From contig CAZITB010000025.1 of assembly GCA_964542055.1 (NCBI GenBank), positions 1 to 26,787 on the forward strand: a stretch of 26,787 nt of DNA, written 5' to 3'. The stretch comes from CAZITB01 sp964542055 (GTDB lineage: Bacteria; Planctomycetota; Phycisphaerae; Sedimentisphaerales; CAMDDF01). Positions 23,323-26,787 of this stretch are shown here, piece by piece (the stretch's first letter is position 1; every line of letters starts with the position of its first letter). A model generated the notes under the pieces. That model was given only the letters and a program-made list of their open reading frames with translations. It had not been told where the DNA came from and did no database searches. A program made the translations under genes and the position numbers.

Positions 23323-23574
23323 TTAGTCATTGTCAATAAACAAATCCCTGATAGCCCTGAGAGGATATCCACTTTTATTGAGATTTTTAATTAATTTAAC
23401 CTTTTCTATTGATTTTTCGTCAAAAAGGCGTCTTCCGGTTGAGGTTTTTTTGGAAGGTTTGATTAGTCCGACCATCAAGTAATATTGCAGTGATTGCCTT
23501 GATACGCCCGCAAGCTCGGCCGCCTTGCCGATAGCGTATAACTTTTCTTGGTTTTGTGGTTTTTTTTTAGTCAT
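23323..23574 (-). CDS. Small MerR-family transcriptional regulator (DNA-binding domain only)
   Basis: The 83 residues contain the MerR winged helix: YAIGKAAELAGVSRQSLQYY, then the wing GLIKPSKKTSTGRRLFDE, and 'IEKVKLIKNLNKSGYPLRAI'. The usual long dimerisation helix and effector domain are absent, so it may dimerise differently or act with a partner. The gene starts seven bases after yidD and ends 11 bases before mlaD, so it is translated as part of this cluster. It may control the cluster itself; the target is not shown. The signal it senses cannot be inferred because it has no ligand domain. Confidence 0.85.
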   Translation of the reverse strand: MTKKKPQNQEKLYAIGKAAELAGVSRQSLQYYLMVGLIKPSKKTSTGRRLFDEKSIEKVKLIKNLNKSGYPLRAIRDLFIDND

Positions 23575-23581
23575 TGAAAAG

Positions 23582-23833
23582 TTAATCCGGGAAATCGATT
23601 CCGCCTTTTGAAAGGGGATTGCACCTGAGTATTCTCCAGACTGATTTTATAAAGCCTTTTATCGGACCATGTGCTTCTATCGCTCTGATCGAATACTCTG
23701 AGCAGGTGGGAACGAACTTGCAGTTTCGCCCAAGCCAAAGAGAAAAAGTTGCTTTATAGAACCTTATAAAGAAGATCAGCATTGCTGATACGGCCTTTTC
23801 GATTTTATTGAATTTTGTATTTTCTTTTGGCAT
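23582..23833 (-). CDS. yidD: Membrane protein insertion efficiency factor YidD
   Basis: YidD assists YidC-dependent insertion of membrane proteins. The hallmark is present: CKFVPTCSEYSIRAIEAHG, then 'GFIKSVWRILRCNPLSKGG' and DFP at the end. An amphipathic hydrophobic stretch (AMLIFFIRFYKATFSLWLG) precedes it, as usual. With the ATG at 23833 it has 83 residues and overlaps the end of rnpA by 29 bases; a TTG six bases upstream is also in frame. Such overlap is common for rnpA-yidD. Unusually, yidC does not follow; a merR gene does. No own ribosome binding site is evident, so translation is probably coupled to rnpA. Confidence 0.9.
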   Translation of the reverse strand: MPKENTKFNKIEKAVSAMLIFFIRFYKATFSLWLGRNCKFVPTCSEYSIRAIEAHGPIKGFIKSVWRILRCNPLSKGGIDFPD

Positions 23834-24182
23834 ATTCAATCAATGATTTCAAACTATCACGGGCTGTTTCAAAATCTAGCTTGCTCGATATACTATTATT
23901 CGTCATTTTGGAGCTATAGATCAAAATATAATCATGGCCCTGCGGAAAATCGTGTTGACTTAGCCGGCATAACTCTCTTGCGATGCGTTTTAGCCTGTTT
24001 CGATTTACCGCATTGCCGAATTTTTTGCCAACTGAAATACCGAATCTGGGATAATCAAGGCTGTTTTGGGCTAGGTAAAGGATAAAAATGTCGTTCCTGA
24101 CGCATTTTTTCTCTCCCAGCACTTCGATGAATTGCCGGTTATCGCCAAGTCTCATTTTTTTTGGAAAAGTATAATCTGACAA
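23805..24182 (-). CDS. rnpA: Ribonuclease P protein component
   Basis: RnpA is the protein partner of RNase P RNA, which matures tRNA 5' ends. The 125 residues show the basic helix signature VNRNRLKRIARELCR after FGISVGKKFGNA, and the opening YTFPKKMRLGDNRQFIEVL with the conserved Phe and Arg-Leu. The start is a TTG at 24182, which keeps the conserved TFPKKMRL segment; the next candidate, ATG at 24155, would remove it and has no ribosome binding site. The usual upstream gene rpmH is not present: the preceding gene codes for a coiled-coil lipoprotein. It overlaps yidD downstream. Confidence 0.92.
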   Translation of the reverse strand: MSDYTFPKKMRLGDNRQFIEVLGEKKCVRNDIFILYLAQNSLDYPRFGISVGKKFGNAVNRNRLKRIARELCRLSQHDFPQGHDYILIYSSKMTNNSISSKLDFETARDSLKSLIEYAKRKYKIQ

Positions 24183-24205
24183 AGCTTACTTTCTGAAACT
24201 GCCTG

Positions 24206-24234
24206 ATAATATCTGTTTAAGTCTTTATCGGCAA
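24206..24234 (-). promoter_or_regulatory. Possible promoter of rnpA
   Basis: On the minus strand TTGCCG (24234-24229) is followed after 17 bases by TATTAT (24211-24206), about 24 bases before the TTG of rnpA. Just upstream lies a perfect AT-rich hairpin GGAAAAT/ATTTTCC (24243-24260) that may end the lipoprotein transcript, though no T run follows. Confidence 0.4.
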
Positions 24235-24285
24235 TTGTAAACGGAAAATATAGATTTTCCACCCAGGTCAACCATTTAAAGTTGA

Positions 24286-25743
24286 TTATTGCTGTAGTTG
24301 ATTGATTTTGTTGCCAAGTGAGCTTTGTGCAAAATTTTCGTCGCATTCAATAGCTTTTTCGGCAATTGTTTTTATAGTTTCAACTGTAGAATTGTAAAGA
24401 TCGTTTTGACCAAACGTTGATGCAAGATTTGCCTTTTGCAGTGAAACAACAATTCTCTGTTTTAGAACGGGGCATTCGGGGCGGAAATTGCTTTGCTGGT
24501 AAGTATTTTCAGCTTCTTCGAATGACTCGAGGGATTTGGAATAGTGGTCCTGGGCGCCATTTGAATATCTTTTTTCAGCGGCGTTTAGCGAAGATGCTAT
24601 TGCTGGATTTACTATTTTAGCCAAATTGCTTAAATTTTTAGATAACGCAAGTTTCAAATTGGCTGCCTTGGCATAGAGCCTAGCTTTTTCAGCTTGGATA
24701 TCAGCAAGGAAAAGCTTTGAAATCTGGCTAATATCGCGGTTTTTTCCAGCACGTTTAAAGTTGCCCTGGGCATTATCTAACTGCTCCAGTGCCTGACCCA
24801 TCAAGCTGTCATACTCGCTTACTATATCATCGAGCCCGGTAAGTTTGGCAGACAATGCCTGCTGGACCTGATTGATTTGCGTCTCAATAGTTGAAATGTT
24901 CTGCTGCAGGTTTAAATTTTTGTTTACTTGTTTGATTTCTTCGATTTGGTTTTCGAGTTTGTCAATTTCCTGCTGATAGTTTAAAAGTTCCTTTTCCACA
25001 ATATCCGATTTGCTCTCTAGCATGCCGATCTGGTCAAGGTAGTGTTGATTCTGACTCATGTACTCGGCTTTCGAGTTGCCATCTTCTTTGCCTGCGATAA
25101 TATCATAAGCCTGTGTTTGAAGCTCGGCCTTTTTCATCGTGTCATTAGTAGTGCGTGCCTGATCCATTAGTTTATTGGCTGCTGACTGCAAATTATCTGC
25201 TTTGGTTTTGGCTTGGGCTGCCTGAGTTTCCAGCTGTGAAATTTGGTTATTAATGCTTTGGATATCGTCTTTTTTCTGCTGCAGTTTTTCTTTTAGACCT
25301 GCCAGCCCGGTCACATTCTCGTTGCCTTGTTGCAGAATTGAAAGTTTCTTTTGTCTTTGCTCCACTACCGCTGAGAGGTTTTCTTTGTTCGAAACCAGCT
25401 CATTTATTTTGAAAGCCGAGTCCTTGATTTCTGAAACGGTTTGTAATATATTCTTTTTAATTTCGATTTGCGCCTGGCTAAACTGGCTGGCTTTGGCTAT
25501 CTGCAAAGTACCCTGGGCTATCTGGGCAGCTTGGCCGGAAGAATCTCTGGGCAACTCCCGAAGGACCTGCTGGGCCTTTTCGATGTCGCCGGTGTCCAAA
25601 AATGTGTTTAAGGCTTTGTTTATGACTTTGGATGACTGATCCTGGTTGTTTTTTGTGTCGCAGCCGAGGATACTCAAAGATAATATTAAAATAATGGCAA
25701 ATAAGACTAATTTTGGGTAAAAATCTTTCACAATTGACTCCAT
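24286..25743 (-). CDS. Coiled-coil lipoprotein of unknown function
   Basis: The 485-residue protein begins with a signal peptide (hydrophobic residues 11-26) and the lipobox SILGC, giving lipidated Cys28. Residues 95-310 are almost entirely Gln-, Lys-, Glu- and Leu-rich and should form long coiled coils ('LSAVVEQRQKKLSILQQGNE', 'NQISQLETQAAQAKTKADNL', 'EKELLNYQQEIDKLENQIEE'). The rest is helical, with a possible TPR-like pattern near the end ('YSKSLESFEEAENTYQQ'). No catalytic motif is seen. Coiled coils of this kind suggest a periplasmic scaffold or spacer on the envelope. A strong promoter at 25773-25802 precedes it. Whether rnpA downstream shares this RNA is uncertain because rnpA has its own possible promoter. 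Confidence 0.8.
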   Translation of the reverse strand: MESIVKDFYPKLVLFAIILILSLSILGCDTKNNQDQSSKVINKALNTFLDTGDIEKAQQVLRELPRDSSGQAAQIAQGTLQIAKASQFSQAQIEIKKNILQTVSEIKDSAFKINELVSNKENLSAVVEQRQKKLSILQQGNENVTGLAGLKEKLQQKKDDIQSINNQISQLETQAAQAKTKADNLQSAANKLMDQARTTNDTMKKAELQTQAYDIIAGKEDGNSKAEYMSQNQHYLDQIGMLESKSDIVEKELLNYQQEIDKLENQIEEIKQVNKNLNLQQNISTIETQINQVQQALSAKLTGLDDIVSEYDSLMGQALEQLDNAQGNFKRAGKNRDISQISKLFLADIQAEKARLYAKAANLKLALSKNLSNLAKIVNPAIASSLNAAEKRYSNGAQDHYSKSLESFEEAENTYQQSNFRPECPVLKQRIVVSLQKANLASTFGQNDLYNSTVETIKTIAEKAIECDENFAQSSLGNKINQLQQ

Positions 25744-25772
25744 TTAGCATAAAATATAATAAGGACCAGAAC

Positions 25773-25802
25773 ATAATATCTTCTTAAGTGCTGATTTGTC
25801 AA
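25773..25802 (-). promoter_or_regulatory. Strong promoter of the coiled-coil lipoprotein gene
   Basis: On the minus strand a perfect TTGACA (25802-25797) is followed after 18 bases by TATTAT (25778-25773), about 30 bases before the ATG at 25743. Confidence 0.65.
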
Positions 25803-25897
25803 GTAATTTCGGCTTTTGGGCACCTGCAGATTAATGCTGATATCTGGTCAAAACCTTTAGAATAATTAAAATTGGTGTTTAAGTAAGAGGATGAAAA

Positions 25898-26671
25898 ATG
25901 AACAATACCGAAAAAAACAATATTAAAAAGGGCTGGCCGGTTTATGCTGTCTTTGTTTTTCTTATTGTCGTACTAGGATATGTTATTTATGTTCAGACCC
26001 AAAGGGACAGAGCCCCAGAGCCAATAGAAGAGTCCGTCGAACAGGAGCTTGTTGAAACAGTTGCCCAGCCTGTTGATCCTAATTATCAGGAGATTGACGA
26101 TCAGCCCGCCCAGCAGAACCAAGCTGAGCCCGAGCAAAAGCAGGTCCTTGCGGTTACCAAATCCGAAGCCAATGAGGTTGAAATTAAACCTTCGCTAGCC
26201 GAGATTATACGAAACCGCAAAACTTGGGATGCGATCGAACCGATGCTTTATGGTCAAAAAGCGCCGGATTTTACGGTTAAAACTTTAGATGGTAATGATG
26301 TGAGCCTGGGTGAGTATAAGGGCAAAAATGTTTTGGTGGTGTTTTGGGCGACATGGTGTCCGTATTGCGTGAAGGAAATCCCGATTTTGAATCGGCTCCA
26401 GTCTGAAATGGATGATAAGCTTCAGATTCTTGGTATTTCCAACGAATCGGCAAACGTGGTCCGGAATTTTGTCCAGAATCGCGAGATTAATTACGATATG
26501 GCTCTTTCCAGCGGCGGTTTTAACCAGATGGGTTCGACGTATATCATGGTAACCAGGTACGGCCTTCCGACAGCTATGCTCGTGGATCCGCAGGGAAGCA
26601 TCAAAGTTATTTACGTCGGTGTCGCTTCTTATGAAGAGATTAAGGGCATGATCGAGGCAGAAAAAAGTTGA
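25898..26671 (+). CDS. Membrane-anchored TlpA/ResA-type thioredoxin
   Basis: The 257-residue protein has one N-terminal membrane helix (about 14-31, VYAVFVFLIVVLGYVIYV). A Glu-, Gln- and Pro-rich spacer of about 75 residues follows, and then a thioredoxin-like domain of the AhpC/TlpA type (from about 118: 'GQKAPDFTVKTLDGNDVSLG'). The active site is WCPYC, with Cys154 and Cys157, and the cis-proline is in YGLPTAMLVDPQG. Such proteins act in the periplasm as disulfide reductants, for example in cytochrome c maturation; no such genes are adjacent. AGAGGATG precedes the ATG. The stop codon overlaps the -35 box of the tRNA promoter downstream. Confidence 0.9.
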   Translation: MNNTEKNNIKKGWPVYAVFVFLIVVLGYVIYVQTQRDRAPEPIEESVEQELVETVAQPVDPNYQEIDDQPAQQNQAEPEQKQVLAVTKSEANEVEIKPSLAEIIRNRKTWDAIEPMLYGQKAPDFTVKTLDGNDVSLGEYKGKNVLVVFWATWCPYCVKEIPILNRLQSEMDDKLQILGISNESANVVRNFVQNREINYDMALSSGGFNQMGSTYIMVTRYGLPTAMLVDPQGSIKVIYVGVASYEEIKGMIEAEKS

Positions 26672-26695
26672 CAGTTTTTGACAATTCAATATACT
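26668..26695 (+). promoter_or_regulatory. Promoter of tRNA-Arg, overlapping the end of the thioredoxin gene
   Basis: A perfect TTGACA (26668-26673), a 16-base spacer and TATACT (26690-26695) point at the tRNA start at 26708. The -35 box contains the TGA stop of the thioredoxin gene. Confidence 0.6.
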
Positions 26696-26707
26696 ATGTC
26701 AGTTTAT

Positions 26708-26781
<74 letters not shown>

Positions 26782-26787
26782 TTTTTT

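Noticed and set aside
24152..24346. Minus-strand open frame of 64 codons where rpmH would be expected
   Set aside because: It lacks the short, very basic L34 sequence (such as TFQPS and KRKR motifs), overlaps the lipoprotein end and the rnpA start, and has no ribosome binding site.

Overview
The window reads as bacterial chromosome of moderate GC content with dense genes. Several genes start with TTG behind a strong Shine-Dalgarno sequence. The gene set includes pheT without its OB-fold domain, a DUF3417-type glucan phosphorylase, a KIGGIG-type glycogen-synthase-like enzyme, Mla/MCE transport genes split over two sites, coiled-coil and PEGA lipoproteins, and rnpA-yidD without rpmH or yidC. 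This suggests a Planctomycetota/PVC lineage, perhaps Phycisphaerae. That placement is inference from gene content; no rRNA is present to prove it.

Layout. Positions 1-930 hold two minus-strand genes, a PAS-domain sensor cut by the window edge and a PEGA lipoprotein, separated by a 169-bp palindromic, MITE-like element. From 1069 the plus strand carries pheT, a 6S RNA gene with its own promoter and terminator, and glgP. Two minus-strand genes follow: a PTS EIIA domain protein and a cobalamin-binding-like protein. From 8.1 to 15.4 kb the plus strand carries mlaE-mlaF, then a tightly packed three-gene operon: an FAD/Fe-S 2-hydroxyacid dehydrogenase, a NodU-type carbamoyltransferase and an AmrS radical SAM enzyme. 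From 15.4 to 18.8 kb a minus-strand cluster reads umuD-umuC-DUF2905-(short palindromic element)-mgtE. Next come an unidentified structured RNA candidate with a UUCG-loop terminator, and rubrerythrin on the plus strand. From 19.7 to 25.7 kb the minus strand carries a coiled-coil lipoprotein, rnpA, yidD, a MerR regulator, mlaD, an unknown anchored protein and a glycogen-synthase-like glycosyltransferase. The window ends with a TlpA-type thioredoxin and tRNA-Arg(UCU) on the plus strand.

How the genes fit together. The phosphorylase and the synthase-like glycosyltransferase suggest storage-glucan turnover. MlaE, MlaF and MlaD would form an inner-membrane lipid transport complex of a diderm cell. 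UmuDC, rubrerythrin and the TlpA protein concern DNA damage, oxidative stress and thiol redox. pheT, 6S RNA, rnpA and tRNA-Arg are housekeeping. No phage, transposase gene or CRISPR array was seen. The least explained items are the palindromic element family, the RNA upstream of rubrerythrin, the sequence complementary to the 6S 5' end, and the dehydrogenase-carbamoyltransferase-AmrS operon.
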